Shown: positions 24,251-33,985 of the stretch, piece by piece
How the letters are laid out: every line of letters begins with the position of its first letter
Position numbering within the stretch: the stretch's first letter is position 1
Origin: Clostridium sp. DL-VIII
Lineage (GTDB): Bacteria > Bacillota > Clostridia > Clostridiales > Clostridiaceae
DNA: 64,000 nucleotides
Direction: 5' to 3'
Assembly: GCF_000230835.1 (NCBI RefSeq)
Contig: NZ_CM001240.1
Coordinates: forward strand, 5,234,779-5,298,778
The notes under the pieces: generated by a model
Told to the model about the DNA's origin: nothing
The model's database searches: none
Seen by the model: only the letters and a program-made list of their open reading frames with translations
Translations under genes and position numbers: made by a program

Positions 24251-26863
24251 TTATTTTGTCTTGATTAATAAATAAACACTATTGATCAATGCAATAATTC
24301 CAGAAAAGAATATTACAATAAGCCACTGCTTTACCGACAATGCTACAGTGTGAAATATCTCTTGCAAGAATGGCACATATAATACAGAGCACATTAATAT
24401 CATTGATATTGAAACAGCAGCTACTAAATATGGATTTGTAAGTAATTTTATTTGGAATATTGAATGCCTTTCTGATCTACACTCAAATACATGTATAAGC
24501 TGTGACATTATTAGTGTACACAATGCTATTGTTCTACAGGTTTCTAAATTCATCCTATAATATCTTCCTACCATAAATGACAATAGTGTACATAATCCTA
24601 TTAATGACCCTCTAATAGTTATTTTTTCAACTAATCCTCTAGCAAATATACTTTCTTTTTTCTCTCTTGGAGGCTGCCTCATTATATCCTGCTCTGGTGG
24701 ATCAACTCCAAGTGCTATAGCTGGAAGTCCATCTGTCGCTAAGTTTACAAGTAGAATTTGTATTGGGCTTAATGGATTTGGCAAATAGAATACTGTTGCC
24801 AAAAACATTGTGAGCACCTCTCCAAGATTACATGATAATAAATATCTAATGAACTTTCTTATGTTATCATATATTATTCTTCCTTCTTCTACAGCTGAAA
24901 CTATGGTAGAAAAATTATCATCCATTAAAATCATGGAAGATGCTTCTTTTGTTACATCCGTACCTGATATCCCCATTGCAACTCCTATATCAGACTCTTT
25001 AATAGCTGGTGCATCATTTACACCATCTCCAGTCATAGCAACAATATTTCCTTTTTTCTTAAAGGCCCTTACAATTCTTAACTTATGATTAGGTGAGACT
25101 CTTGCAAAAACTCTAACCTTCTTTATCTTTTCTTCTAATTCTAAGTCACTTATTTCCTCTATTTCTTCACCTGTCATAACCTGCTCTGCACTACTGCATA
25201 TATTTAATGATTTAGCTATTGCAAGGGCAGTATTTTGATGATCTCCTGTTATCATAACTGGTTTTATTCCTGCAAGCTTACATTTTAAAACTGCATCCCT
25301 TGCTTCCTCCCTTGGAGGATCTATGCTCCCTGCTATACCTATAAAAATCAAGTTTTGCTCTAGATTATCTCCCTTACTTAAATTTTCTTCTTTATATGCT
25401 GCTGCTATGCATCTTAAAGCTCTTGATGACATTGCCATGACAAATTCTATTACTTGCTTTTTCTTTTGATATGTGAACGGTTTAATCTTATTATTTTCTA
25501 ATATGAAATTACACCTTTCTATTACCCTTTCTGGAGCACCTTTTACGTAACAAGTTTCTTTGTCTCCTTCCTTCGTTACAACTGACATCATCTTTCTTGT
25601 TGAATCAAAGGGTATATCAAATACTCTATCAGCATTATTTACGAAACTCTCTAAGTTATTTACATCGTTAAAAAACATACTTATTAATGCTGTTTCTGTT
25701 GGATCTCCATGAAGTGCTTCATTCATATTTTTTTTAGTAAAGTCGTAATTACAATCATTACAATATACAAGAGCCTTCATAAACTTTGAATAATCACTTA
25801 ATTTTTCTCTTTCAAGTTCATGAATTCTTCCATTTAAATAAACTTCTTTTACTGTCATTTTATTTTGAGTTAGAGTTCCAGTCTTATCAGAACATATTAT
25901 TGATGTACAGCCCAATGTTTCTACTGCAGGAAGTTTCCTAACAAGTGCATTCTTCTTAAGCATTCTTGATACCCCAAGTGCTAATGAAACTGTGACAATA
26001 GCTGCTAAGCCTTCTGGAATTGCTGCTACTGCAAGACTAACTCCAAGCAAGAACATTTCTGTTATATCATTCCCTCTTATTATTCCCATTATAGTGACAA
26101 TTGCACATATTATGACACATATGATTACTAATATTTTACCTAATGAATCTAATCTCTTATTTAATGGAGACTTTTCTTCTTCAATATTTTGAATTAAATC
26201 TGCTATCTTTCCCATTTCTGTGTTCATTCCTATACAGTCAACCTTAAATAAGCCTTTTCCTTTTACAACAGTAGTCCCCATAAATCCTTCATTATTTTTC
26301 TTTAGTTTTTTCTTATCTTTGTCTTTATTACTTTCTATTTTTGTTTTCTTAGTGATGGTATCATATTTACTGGACTCTTTATTTACACCAACCGATTCTC
26401 CAGTTAGTAACGATTCATCAACTACTATTCCAGAACTTTCAATAAAGAATCCATCTGCTGGTATTCTATCTCCAGCTTCCAAAATTACAATATCTCCTAT
26501 TGTCAAATAAATTGAATTAATTATCTTTATGCTTGAATCTCTTAATACCTTGCAGGTTGGAGCAGCTAATTCCTTCAATGCCTCTAGGGACTTTTCTGTT
26601 CTAAACTCTTGAACAAATCCTAGTACTGCATTAATAACTACTATTATAAGTATAGTTATTGCGTCTGCTTTATCTCCTATAATCCCTGAAATTATTGTAG
26701 ACGCTATTAATACCCACACAATAAAATCATTAAATTGAGATAAGAATATTTTAACTGCTGAAGTCTTATTATGGTGCTTCAATTCATTAAGTCCAAATTC
26801 TTTAATTCTCTTTTCCGCTTCCTTCGTACTGAGACCAGATGTCAACTCTTTTTCCTGTATCAC
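24251..26863 (-). CDS. SERCA-like calcium-transporting P-type ATPase
   Basis: The 870-residue protein is a full-length P2A ATPase. The actuator motif is LLTGES, the phosphorylation site is CSDKTGTLTQNKM, nucleotide-binding motifs are YVKGAPERV and TGDHQNTALA, and the hinge is VAMTGDGVNDAPAIKESDIG. Transport-site signatures are AAIPEGLAAIVTVSLALGVSRM in M4 and NLATDGLPAIALGVDPPE in M6, as in SERCA/PMCA pumps. It exports Ca2+ from the cytoplasm using ATP. A Lys-rich insert (KTKIESNKDKDKKKLKKNNE) lies in the actuator domain. It starts with GTG 26861-26863 behind GGAGGAAAAGTT. The gene is monocistronic. Confidence 0.95.
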   Translation of the reverse strand: MIQEKELTSGLSTKEAEKRIKEFGLNELKHHNKTSAVKIFLSQFNDFIVWVLIASTIISGIIGDKADAITILIIVVINAVLGFVQEFRTEKSLEALKELAAPTCKVLRDSSIKIINSIYLTIGDIVILEAGDRIPADGFFIESSGIVVDESLLTGESVGVNKESSKYDTITKKTKIESNKDKDKKKLKKNNEGFMGTTVVKGKGLFKVDCIGMNTEMGKIADLIQNIEEEKSPLNKRLDSLGKILVIICVIICAIVTIMGIIRGNDITEMFLLGVSLAVAAIPEGLAAIVTVSLALGVSRMLKKNALVRKLPAVETLGCTSIICSDKTGTLTQNKMTVKEVYLNGRIHELEREKLSDYSKFMKALVYCNDCNYDFTKKNMNEALHGDPTETALISMFFNDVNNLESFVNNADRVFDIPFDSTRKMMSVVTKEGDKETCYVKGAPERVIERCNFILENNKIKPFTYQKKKQVIEFVMAMSSRALRCIAAAYKEENLSKGDNLEQNLIFIGIAGSIDPPREEARDAVLKCKLAGIKPVMITGDHQNTALAIAKSLNICSSAEQVMTGEEIEEISDLELEEKIKKVRVFARVSPNHKLRIVRAFKKKGNIVAMTGDGVNDAPAIKESDIGVAMGISGTDVTKEASSMILMDDNFSTIVSAVEEGRIIYDNIRKFIRYLLSCNLGEVLTMFLATVFYLPNPLSPIQILLVNLATDGLPAIALGVDPPEQDIMRQPPREKKESIFARGLVEKITIRGSLIGLCTLLSFMVGRYYRMNLETCRTIALCTLIMSQLIHVFECRSERHSIFQIKLLTNPYLVAAVSISMILMCSVLYVPFLQEIFHTVALSVKQWLIVIFFSGIIALINSVYLLIKTK

Positions 26864-26970
26864 AACTTTTCCTCCTATATATAGAACTTCATATAATTAT
26901 ATATATTTTCCTTTATAAAAGTTATGACGTTTTTTTAGTTATAAATTAAAGAGACAAATTAAAGATAAAA

Positions 26971-27012
26971 AAGGTACCACAAAATACTCAGACATATATT
27001 TTGTGATACCTT
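26971..27012 (-). terminator. Rho-independent terminator
   Basis: AAGGTACCACAAAATA and TATTTTGTGATACCTT form a 16-bp stem with one mismatch. On the minus strand it is followed by TTTTTTATC. It probably ends the transcript of the pyrophosphatase gene, whose stop lies about 215 bases upstream; that interval is AT-rich and shows nothing else. Confidence 0.85.
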
Positions 27013-27227
27013 ATTTAACAATATATTAAATTGCATATAATTCATACTATATATGTTGAAATAACAAAATTACATTTAAAACATCTGTAAGCTAAATAAA
27101 TACTAGAATATAAAATGTAGAAAGCTAATTGCAATATATATAATTAATATTTTGATTTTTTTCGAAAAGTCTTAGAATTTTCAATCCAAACTCTTAACTT
27201 ATAACTCGTAATTTTTGACTGAATTAC

Positions 27228-28874
27228 CTATTTCATTGAATTAATTACATTAGTAAGTGGTGGTATTACTTGTTTCTTTCTTGATAACACACCTGGTAAA
27301 AATGCCATTGAATCTTTTAATTCAACATTAAATGTTTTTTCAACATAATCTTGTCTTTCACCTGCAACTAGTACCTGTGAACCTTCAGTTAAAATATCTG
27401 TTAAAAGAAGCATTACCACATCATACCCTTTTTTATCCGCTTCACTCTTCATAAAGCTTAGCATCTCATCTTTTAACGGCATAAATCCTTCAATATCCAT
27501 TGTGTTAACTTGAGCAACTCCTACTTTAGACTCACCCATTGTAAAAGGTTTAAAGTCTTGATTAAAGATTTGTGATACACTCTTTCCCTTTAATGAAGTT
27601 CCTGCTTTAAACATTTCCTTTGCAAAATCCTCTAGACTTGATATTCCAGCGATTTCAGCAAGTTTTCTACATATAACTTTATCTTGTTCTGTACAAGTTG
27701 GGCTCTTAAATAATAGAGTATCTGATATTATAGCTCCACATAATAAGCCTGCAACTTCTTTAGATGGAGTTATATTATGTTCAAAATAGCTCTTACCAAC
27801 TATAGTTGATGAACTTCCAAGTGGTTCATTTCTAAAGAAAATAGGATTGCTTGTTTGAATATCAGCAACTCTATGATGATCTATAATTTCAAGAACTTCT
27901 GCTTCTTCTAATCCATCTACAGATTGACCTCTTTCATTATGATCTACTTGAATAACCTTTTTCTTGTGGTTTGAAATTAAATGATATCTTGAAACAGTTC
28001 CAATAACTTTCCCCTCTTCATCAACTACTGGATAGCTATTATATCTAGTTTCAGCCATAGTATCCTTAATATCATCAGCTAACTCATCCTTTGAAAAGGA
28101 TATTAAATCTTTAGTAGCCATAACATAACTTACTGGTATACTTTGAATTAATAATCTTGAAGCTGTAAATGAGTCATGTGGTGTGCTAATTACAGTGACT
28201 CCATTCTCCTTAGCTTTTGAGAGTAAGTTTTCAGCAAGTTTATGAGAACCTGTTATTATAATTAGTGATGTTTTTATATCAATTAAAGCTTCATGTACAT
28301 CAGGTCTATCTCCTACAATTGCAATATCACCTTCATCAACGATTTCCTTTAAGCTTTCCGGCTGCATTGCTGATACTACGATTTTTCCATTAAATACTTT
28401 GCAAGCTTCATTTATGTATATGCTAGTAGCAGAAAGTGTATCTAAAATATTTTCAATAGATGTTTTACTTTTTGCTAAAATGTCATTATCTCCTATGTCC
28501 ATATAGGCTGATGTTAAATTTGAAATTGAAAGAATTCCTATTAATCCACCTTTATCATCTACTACAGGCAAAGATTTAATATGGTTATCTCTCATAATGT
28601 TCCATGCCATTCTTAAAGAGTAATTTCCATTTATCGGCTTAATTGTATCAAAGTTTAAATCTTCCACCTTAAGCTTAACTGTTTCTAATAATCTTGGGGC
28701 CTTAACGCCAAAATAATCTAAAATAAATTGCGTTTCTGGATTTACATTTCCTAGTCTTACTGGTACAGCTGGAAGATCACTAGTCTTATTTTTAAATTCT
28801 GCATAGCCATATGCAGCACAAATAGAATCTGAATCAGGATTTTTGTGTCCAGTTACATAAACTACATTTTCCAA
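27228..28874 (-). CDS. ppaC: Manganese-dependent inorganic pyrophosphatase with CBS and DRTGG domains
   Basis: The product is about 549 residues. The DHH phosphatase core has GHKNPDSDSICAAYGYAEF at the N-terminus, then EIIDHHRVADI. Two CBS domains (MRDNHIKSLPVVDDKGGLIG and TMAETRYNSYPVVDEEGKVIG) bracket a DRTGG-type domain with ITGSHKLAENLLSKA, inserted as in the nucleotide-regulated family II enzyme of Clostridium perfringens. It hydrolyses PPi with Mn2+ or Co2+ and should be controlled by adenine nucleotides bound to the CBS domains. I choose TTG 28872-28874 as start because AGGAGG lies eight bases upstream; an ATG twelve codons earlier would place that site inside the gene. It follows the flagellar operon but has its own spacer. 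Confidence 0.93.
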   Translation of the reverse strand: MENVVYVTGHKNPDSDSICAAYGYAEFKNKTSDLPAVPVRLGNVNPETQFILDYFGVKAPRLLETVKLKVEDLNFDTIKPINGNYSLRMAWNIMRDNHIKSLPVVDDKGGLIGILSISNLTSAYMDIGDNDILAKSKTSIENILDTLSATSIYINEACKVFNGKIVVSAMQPESLKEIVDEGDIAIVGDRPDVHEALIDIKTSLIIITGSHKLAENLLSKAKENGVTVISTPHDSFTASRLLIQSIPVSYVMATKDLISFSKDELADDIKDTMAETRYNSYPVVDEEGKVIGTVSRYHLISNHKKKVIQVDHNERGQSVDGLEEAEVLEIIDHHRVADIQTSNPIFFRNEPLGSSSTIVGKSYFEHNITPSKEVAGLLCGAIISDTLLFKSPTCTEQDKVICRKLAEIAGISSLEDFAKEMFKAGTSLKGKSVSQIFNQDFKPFTMGESKVGVAQVNTMDIEGFMPLKDEMLSFMKSEADKKGYDVVMLLLTDILTEGSQVLVAGERQDYVEKTFNVELKDSMAFLPGVLSRKKQVIPPLTNVINSMK

Positions 28875-28984
28875 AACAATTCCTCCTATAAATCTACATT
28901 TTATTATCATAATTCACACATACTTATTGTACTTATAAAACCTATTTATGTAAAGCCCCATTGAACACAGTTTACAATTTACAG

Positions 28985-29240
28985 TTCACAATTATAAGTT
29001 AACGAAAAAAGCCTTATCCAGTTATGAATTAAAAGTTATGAGTTATAAGTTTAGGAAGAAGATCTTTTAGGCCTTTCAAAAATATATATTTCAGAAATCC
29101 CATTCGGAAAAAAATGAGAGACCAAAAGTGATGCTCCAAATCTTGCATTTGGTAAGCAGAACATTCTCTGCGAGCATCTTGTATTTGGTCTCTTAGACTT
29201 TCCTTTGAGTTTCATCCTTAACTCATAACTAGTCACTCAT
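28985..29240 (-). repeat. Cloverleaf-like structured repeat, copy 2
   Basis: Read on the minus strand this aligns with the copy at 14525-14735 over its whole length. AGAGACCAAA pairs with TTTGGTCTCT, then GATGCTC pairs with GAGCATC, then GCAGAGAATGTTCTGC and CCAAATGCAAGATTTGG form two hairpins. Heptamer-repeat arms (TTATGAGTTAAGGATGAAA and ACTTATAACTCATAACT) flank it. The last stem is followed by CATTTTTTTCC, so it may end the flagellar operon transcript. The open frame inside it is a by-product of the repeat. Confidence 0.75.
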
Positions 29241-29277
29241 CACTGAATAAAGGCTTGTTACTTACAAATAAATAAAA

Positions 29278-30045
29278 TTATCTCATGTTATTAATCATAC
29301 TCCACATATCATCTGCAGTTGTTATTGCCTTCGAACTTAGTTGAAAAGCTCTCTGAGTTAATATAACATCTGAAAACGCTTCAGTTGGGTCAACATTCGA
29401 TCCTTCTAAAAAACCTTGTTCAATATTATAATTAGTACTCATTGTTACTTGCGCATCTGAAGCTGGAATAAAACAACTATTTCCTATTGGTATAAAACTT
29501 TTATCGCCAACTGCTGTGAAAACAGGTATAGTCCCTATATCAGTTGGTTGTCCATCAACATTCATTGATATAGTTCCATCTTTTGCTATCGATAAACTCT
29601 TACTATCCAATTGAGGATTTCCCTCTGAAAAGCCATTTGTATATTCAATATATACTTTTTTACCATTCGCATCAACTAAAGTTCCATTAGAATCTATTTT
29701 GAAATTACCATCTCTTGTATATGCTATAGTTCCATCAGATTGAGTAATTGCAAAATATCCTTCTCCATCAATAGCCAAATCAGTCTTTTCACCTGTTTGT
29801 TTCAAATTTCCTTGCTCATTATTCGCATAGTTTACACCAAGTTTAACTCCTGTACCACTTATAGCTTTTTCATTCACAAGAGGAGTTCCTCTTCTATTTA
29901 AGGATTCTGCTAAAAGATCTTTAAAACCCACATCTGTACTTTTATATCCTGTTGTTTGCTGATTTACCAAATCATTTGAAAGATAATCAAGCTTTTCTTG
30001 ATATGCTGACATACCACTCTTTCCGATAGCAAAAATATTAAACAT
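29278..30045 (-). CDS. flgG: Flagellar basal-body rod protein, FlgF/FlgG family
   Basis: The 255-residue protein has the rod/hook N-terminal signature (MSAYQEKLDYLSNDLVNQQT, TGYKSTDVGFKDLL), the central FlgE/F/G fold with GYFAITQSDGTIAYTRDGNF and the C-terminal signature (GFLEGSNVDPTEAFSDVILT QRAFQLSSKAI). It is exported through the flagellar type III apparatus and builds the rod. It is the last gene of the operon, 28 bases after its paralogue. Which of the two is the distal-rod FlgG and which FlgF (Bacillus FlhO/FlhP pair) cannot be settled by eye. RBS GGGGAGG precedes the ATG. Confidence 0.88.
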   Translation of the reverse strand: MFNIFAIGKSGMSAYQEKLDYLSNDLVNQQTTGYKSTDVGFKDLLAESLNRRGTPLVNEKAISGTGVKLGVNYANNEQGNLKQTGEKTDLAIDGEGYFAITQSDGTIAYTRDGNFKIDSNGTLVDANGKKVYIEYTNGFSEGNPQLDSKSLSIAKDGTISMNVDGQPTDIGTIPVFTAVGDKSFIPIGNSCFIPASDAQVTMSTNYNIEQGFLEGSNVDPTEAFSDVILTQRAFQLSSKAITTADDMWSMINNMR

Positions 30046-30073
30046 AATTTTTTCCTCCCCTTAGTTTCCCTTA

Positions 30074-30844
30074 TTATACACGTCCTATTTCATTTGCAGC
30101 CTTTTGAACAGTTTCATCCTGCATTTTAACAAATTTCTGATTTGTTTCAAATTGCCTCTTTATTTCCATAAGTTTTACCAACTCTGCTGAAGGATCAACA
30201 TTAGATGTTTCAAGAAAATTTTGTCTAACATTAACTTTAGCATCATAAATCGGATTATCAGTTGTTATGTAATTATCACCAAGTGGTTCTAACTTCTTAT
30301 AATCTTGGAAATCCGCTGTTAATAACCTGTCTGTTGTTCCAATCCCATCAATGTTAATATTATTCTGTCCATCTATAGTGAATTTTGAATCACCTATGTA
30401 TATTGGCTCTCTCTCTCCGGTTGCACTGTTTATGCCCAGCACTTCACTTCCATCATTTGTAATCAAATAACCTTCATTATTTATTTTAAAATTTCCATCT
30501 CTTGTATAGACTTCTCTATTTCCGTTTCGAGCTACAAAAAAGCCCCTTCCATCTATTGCAAAATCTGTCATACTATCAGTAGCTTTAAATGATCCTTGGG
30601 TAAATACTGTATCTACATCATTTACCTTTACTCCTAAACTTAAATCGCCAATATTATTTCTAACATACTTATCTCCCACAAGCTTCTGTCTATTCGATAT
30701 CATAACATCATTAAAACTGCTTTTGGTAAGCGCTCTTTTTTTATAACCTGTATTATCAACATTAGCTATATTATTAGTCGTTACTTCTTGATCATTTTGA
30801 AGCGCTATTAGACTTGAAACAGAAGTATACAGTCCTCTTATCAC
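30074..30844 (-). CDS. Flagellar basal-body rod protein, FlgF/FlgG family
   Basis: This 256-residue paralogue begins MIRGLYTSVSSLIALQNDQE with TTNNIANVDNTGYKKRAL, has the core motif FAIDGRGFFVARNGNREVYT RDGNF and ends VRQNFLETSNVDPSAELVKL with the D0 helix. It is a proximal or distal rod subunit. The start is GTG 30842-30844 behind AAAGGAG, one base after the stop of the small membrane protein gene, so translation is coupled. It sits between that gene and the second rod gene in the tail of the flagellar operon. Confidence 0.88.
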   Translation of the reverse strand: MIRGLYTSVSSLIALQNDQEVTTNNIANVDNTGYKKRALTKSSFNDVMISNRQKLVGDKYVRNNIGDLSLGVKVNDVDTVFTQGSFKATDSMTDFAIDGRGFFVARNGNREVYTRDGNFKINNEGYLITNDGSEVLGINSATGEREPIYIGDSKFTIDGQNNINIDGIGTTDRLLTADFQDYKKLEPLGDNYITTDNPIYDAKVNVRQNFLETSNVDPSAELVKLMEIKRQFETNQKFVKMQDETVQKAANEIGRV

Positions 30845-30845
30845 T

Positions 30846-31019
30846 TTAATCCTCTCCTTTTATAATTGATTTACTCTCATTTTCGTAAATCATACCTAAT
30901 CCCCTAGCTTTTTCTTCTATTTGGCTATCTGAAAGGTTTGCTGTATACTTATACCAAAACATACATCCGACTCCAATTATCAATCCTATACCGATTCCAA
31001 ATAAAATTTTTTTATCCAT
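30846..31019 (-). CDS. Small single-pass membrane protein of the flagellar operon (57 residues)
   Basis: ATG 31017-31019 opens MDKKILFGIGIGLIIGVGCM, a membrane segment of about 18 residues with glycine repeats, followed by FWYKYTANLSDSQIEEKARG, LGMIYENESKSI and IKGED. The stop lies one base before the GTG of the rod gene and the start lies 20 bases after the swrB-like gene, so it is embedded in the operon. The LSDSQIEEKARGLGM tail resembles the short membrane-anchored MltG-like leader proteins of clostridia (LSDEEIIEKAKKLGM), but there is no catalytic domain. Function is unknown. Confidence 0.75.
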   Translation of the reverse strand: MDKKILFGIGIGLIIGVGCMFWYKYTANLSDSQIEEKARGLGMIYENESKSIIKGED

Positions 31020-31039
31020 GAGAAATATAATATTACTTT

Positions 31040-31537
31040 TTATTTTTTGTACAAACCTTTTACTAATAATACTTCCCCCTTGCTCACAGATAATTTATAA
31101 CATATTTCTTCTACAGTTAATCCTTCCTTTAAAAGACCTTTAATTCTTTGAGTCTTATCACTATCATCTTTATCTAAATAATCATTTTCAGACATTACTT
31201 CATTTTCTGCTTTAGAATTAACACTTAAATCTTCATCTATGCTATTTTTTACTTCTGCTTTATTTTCGTATGATCTATTATAATTCTTAAGTTCATAAAA
31301 ACTATTTTTTATATCAACAATTTCTTCTTGCAACTCAGTTAAACTCTCTGCTATATCTCTTCTTAATATTCCAAGTTCCATTTTATAGTCATTAAATTCT
31401 TCCTTATTATCTCGTAATACACTTTGAAATGATGTATTTAAACTGCTATCTTCTTTTTTAGTCCGTTCGTCTTTTTTAATAGCGCGATAATTATAAATTA
31501 CTAAAACAAAACCTATAATTAATAATATTACTGGCAT
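31040..31537 (-). CDS. SwrB-like membrane-anchored protein downstream of sigD
   Basis: The 165-residue protein has an N-terminal membrane helix (MPVILLIIGFVLVIYNYRAI), a coiled-coil-like acidic and basic middle (about residues 45-90) and a C-terminal helix-turn-helix-like segment RIKGLLKEGLTVEEICYKLSVSKGEVLLVK (seen in DUF6115 proteins). Position directly after the flagellar sigma factor, length and topology parallel Bacillus subtilis SwrB (YlxL, 167 residues), which promotes assembly of the flagellar export apparatus. This equivalence is an inference from layout, because sequence similarity cannot be judged here. Confidence 0.75.
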   Translation of the reverse strand: MPVILLIIGFVLVIYNYRAIKKDERTKKEDSSLNTSFQSVLRDNKEEFNDYKMELGILRRDIAESLTELQEEIVDIKNSFYELKNYNRSYENKAEVKNSIDEDLSVNSKAENEVMSENDYLDKDDSDKTQRIKGLLKEGLTVEEICYKLSVSKGEVLLVKGLYKK

Positions 31538-31657
31538 AAAACACCTCTTTGTCAGTCATGAGTTATAATTCATAACTTATAACTATTTAACCTCTTATTT
31601 TCATTTTATAGAAAATATTTGTCATTCATAAGTTAAACTATTATATACAATTAATAT

Positions 31658-32392
31658 TTAGTCCATATAATGCAGCTTTTTCATACATTCCCTAAGGCTG
31701 ATAATAGCCCTGCTATGTAACTGGCATACCCTTGATTCAGACACACTTAACACAACGCCTATCTCCTTTAATGTCAGCCCTTCATAGTAATATAAATTCA
31801 ATATGATTCTATCTTTCTCTTTAAGCAAATCTATTGCTTTCGTTAAAATTTCTAATTGTTCTTTTTCTTGCAAATATGTATCAGGGCTTGGACTATTTTT
31901 ATCCTCTATTATTCCAATAAGATTTACATCTTCATCATCTGAAAAAATCACATTTTCCAGAGATACCATTGAAATATAGTTTATGTAATTTTCAATTTCC
32001 GCAACGTCATTAAGAGAAATCTTCAAATGTGCTGCTATTTCAATATTAGTAGGTTCTCTTAATAACTCTAACTGCAGGGTGTCAATAGCTTTATTATATC
32101 TATTTAACTTGTCCATGGCCCCTTTTGATATGGGCCTGTTTTTTCTCAGTTCATCTATCATTGCACCCTTAATTCTTATTGATGCATATGATGAAAATTT
32201 CATTCCTTTAGTATTATCAAACTTATTTAAAGCATCCATAAGTCCTATCATTCCATAGCTGACTAAATCCTCATATTCCATATACTTATTTTTTCCAAAC
32301 ATAACCCTTGAAGCAATATATTTTACTAATGGAATATATTCCTGGATTATCTGCTCTTTTCCATCGAACTCTTTCATGGCCACCGCTTCCAT
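31658..32392 (-). CDS. sigD: Flagellar RNA polymerase sigma factor (SigD/FliA/WhiG family)
   Basis: The 244-residue sigma-28 factor has region 2 (IPLVKYIASRVMFGKNKYME with DLVSYGMIGLMDALNKFD and KFSSYASIRIKGAMIDELRK), region 3 (EPTNIEIAAHLKISLNDVAE) and region 4 (LTLKEIGVVLSVSESRVCQL H). It directs transcription of late flagellar genes such as flagellin. An FlgM anti-sigma factor is not in this window. It lies in the operon after the PilZ gene. Start ATG 32390-32392 follows GGAGGGAATAGAAT. Confidence 0.95.
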   Translation of the reverse strand: MEAVAMKEFDGKEQIIQEYIPLVKYIASRVMFGKNKYMEYEDLVSYGMIGLMDALNKFDNTKGMKFSSYASIRIKGAMIDELRKNRPISKGAMDKLNRYNKAIDTLQLELLREPTNIEIAAHLKISLNDVAEIENYINYISMVSLENVIFSDDEDVNLIGIIEDKNSPSPDTYLQEKEQLEILTKAIDLLKEKDRIILNLYYYEGLTLKEIGVVLSVSESRVCQLHSRAIISLRECMKKLHYMD

Positions 32393-32470
32393 ATTCTATT
32401 CCCTCCCCATATACTTCCCTCATCTATAATTATGGCCTATACCTTAAGCCTTATTTCCATTTATAAAGAC

Positions 32471-33112
32471 TTAAGCATTTGCTCTTTGTCTTCTCACTAT
32501 TTCAAAAAGACCTTGAATAATTTTTTCACTTTGTGCATTTGTTATATCTAAAAATCTTAGACCGCATAATTTTTGTTTATCCATTGTATTCTCAATTCTT
32601 ACAATATCGCACTTTACTTCAAATTGAATTGAATTTAATTTGAAATTAACTAAAATCAAATCCGTCCCATCAATTTTTCCATTTCCCTTTAATTTTAATC
32701 CACCAGCACTTAGATCTACCATAAGACCCTTTTCATAAGGAATATTATCAAACTCTTCTTCTTTAGCATTAGTAATTATTTTGTATTCTACTTCATCAAC
32801 AAGACTAACTCTAAAGAAATTTCTTCTTTGTATTTTAGTTATATTAAAGGGTTTGGATATTTCATAATATATTATATTTCCTTCCCTGCCTCTAGATATT
32901 ATTTTAGAATAAAAATTAAAACATCCATTCTCATCTAAGTACGAATTCATTTCAATCTCTTCTTTTGGATTAAGCATTAAATACTCTCCATTATTCACCG
33001 GTAAATTTATTCTCAAAAAATCTTCCTGCACATCTATTATTAAAGCCCTGTATATTTTATCTCCCATCACCACTTCTAGTTTATCATTTACTTCTAAGTT
33101 AAAATTATTCAC
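32471..33112 (-). CDS. PilZ-domain protein, YcgR-like flagellar brake
   Basis: The 213-residue protein has a YcgR-type N-terminal domain (residues 1-95) and a C-terminal PilZ domain. The c-di-GMP binding motifs are QRRNFFRVSL (RxxxR) and DLSAGGLKLKGNG (DxSxxG). Such proteins bind c-di-GMP and slow the motor or block the stator, linking second-messenger level to motility. Being inside the flagellar operon, between flhG and sigD, supports this. The start is GTG 33110-33112 with AGGAGGAG seven bases upstream. Confidence 0.92.
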   Translation of the reverse strand: MNNFNLEVNDKLEVVMGDKIYRALIIDVQEDFLRINLPVNNGEYLMLNPKEEIEMNSYLDENGCFNFYSKIISRGREGNIIYYEISKPFNITKIQRRNFFRVSLVDEVEYKIITNAKEEEFDNIPYEKGLMVDLSAGGLKLKGNGKIDGTDLILVNFKLNSIQFEVKCDIVRIENTMDKQKLCGLRFLDITNAQSEKIIQGLFEIVRRQRANA

Positions 33113-33124
33113 TTTTAACTCCTC

Positions 33125-33985
33125 CTACGAAAATATGTTGAATAATCTTCTAAATAACCCTTTTGCTCCATCCATAGTACTTACATCTTGTCCAATGAGT
33201 CTCATAGCTATATTTTCAATATCCTTAGCTGCATCACAATTCGGATACAATACAACAAAAGGCTTTTGTTGTCTTACGCTTTGCACTAACTTTTTATCTT
33301 CTAATATGCTTCCCAAATACTCAATATTTATCTTTAAAAATCTGCTCACTGCTCTGTCAAACTTTTTAAAGGTTTCTTCGCCTTCTTCCTTAGTAAAAGC
33401 CTTATTTACAACAATTTTTGCTTTATCTTTTAGCTTATAATGATCTGTAGCTTTAATTAAACTATAGCCATCTGTTAATGATGTAGGTTCTGGAGTAGTT
33501 ACTATAATCAATTCCTCAGAGGCTGCTACGAAAGATAAAACATCCCTATTGACTCCAGCACCTGTATCCATAAAAATATAGTCATACTCATCTAATGCCT
33601 CAAGTTTTTCTAAGAACATTTTTCTCTGATCTTCTTCTAAATCTTGTGCTTTAGTCAAAGCCGATCCAGCCGGAATTAAATGAACTCCATTAGTTCCTTC
33701 TATAATTATATCTTTAATTTCCAAGCCAGTAAATAGTATATCGAATATATTATGTTTTGGATATAATCCCATTAGTACGTCATCGTTTCCCATCCCTAGA
33801 TCTGCATCAAAAATCAATACTTTTTTCCCTTTATTTTGAAGAGTTATAGCTAAATTCACAACGAAATTACTTTTACCAACTCCACCTTTTCCTGATGTTA
33901 CTGTAATAATTTTAGTAGAAACTTGTTTGTTTTCTTCTTGCTCATTGTTAATCAATTTTCTTAATGATTCTGCCTGATCTAGCAT
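33125..33985 (-). CDS. flhG: MinD-like ATPase FlhG (YlxH)
   Basis: The 286-residue ATPase has the deviant Walker A SGKGGVGKSNFVVNLAI, FDADLGMGNDDVLMG, DTGAGVNRDVLSFV and a conserved N-terminal DQAESLRKLI helix, which in FlhG stimulates the FlhF GTPase. It controls flagellar number and placement together with FlhF. The gene overlaps flhF by 7 bases, so translation is coupled. The C-terminal amphipathic part (GLFRRLFNIFS) resembles the membrane-targeting sequence of MinD-type proteins. Confidence 0.95.
   Translation of the reverse strand: MLDQAESLRKLINNEQEENKQVSTKIITVTSGKGGVGKSNFVVNLAITLQNKGKKVLIFDADLGMGNDDVLMGLYPKHNIFDILFTGLEIKDIIIEGTNGVHLIPAGSALTKAQDLEEDQRKMFLEKLEALDEYDYIFMDTGAGVNRDVLSFVAASEELIIVTTPEPTSLTDGYSLIKATDHYKLKDKAKIVVNKAFTKEEGEETFKKFDRAVSRFLKINIEYLGSILEDKKLVQSVRQQKPFVVLYPNCDAAKDIENIAMRLIGQDVSTMDGAKGLFRRLFNIFS

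Noticed and set aside
29051..29236. A 61-codon open frame on the minus strand downstream of the last rod gene.
   Set aside because: It lies wholly in the cloverleaf repeat and encodes no recognisable protein. Copy 1 of the repeat has no matching frame.
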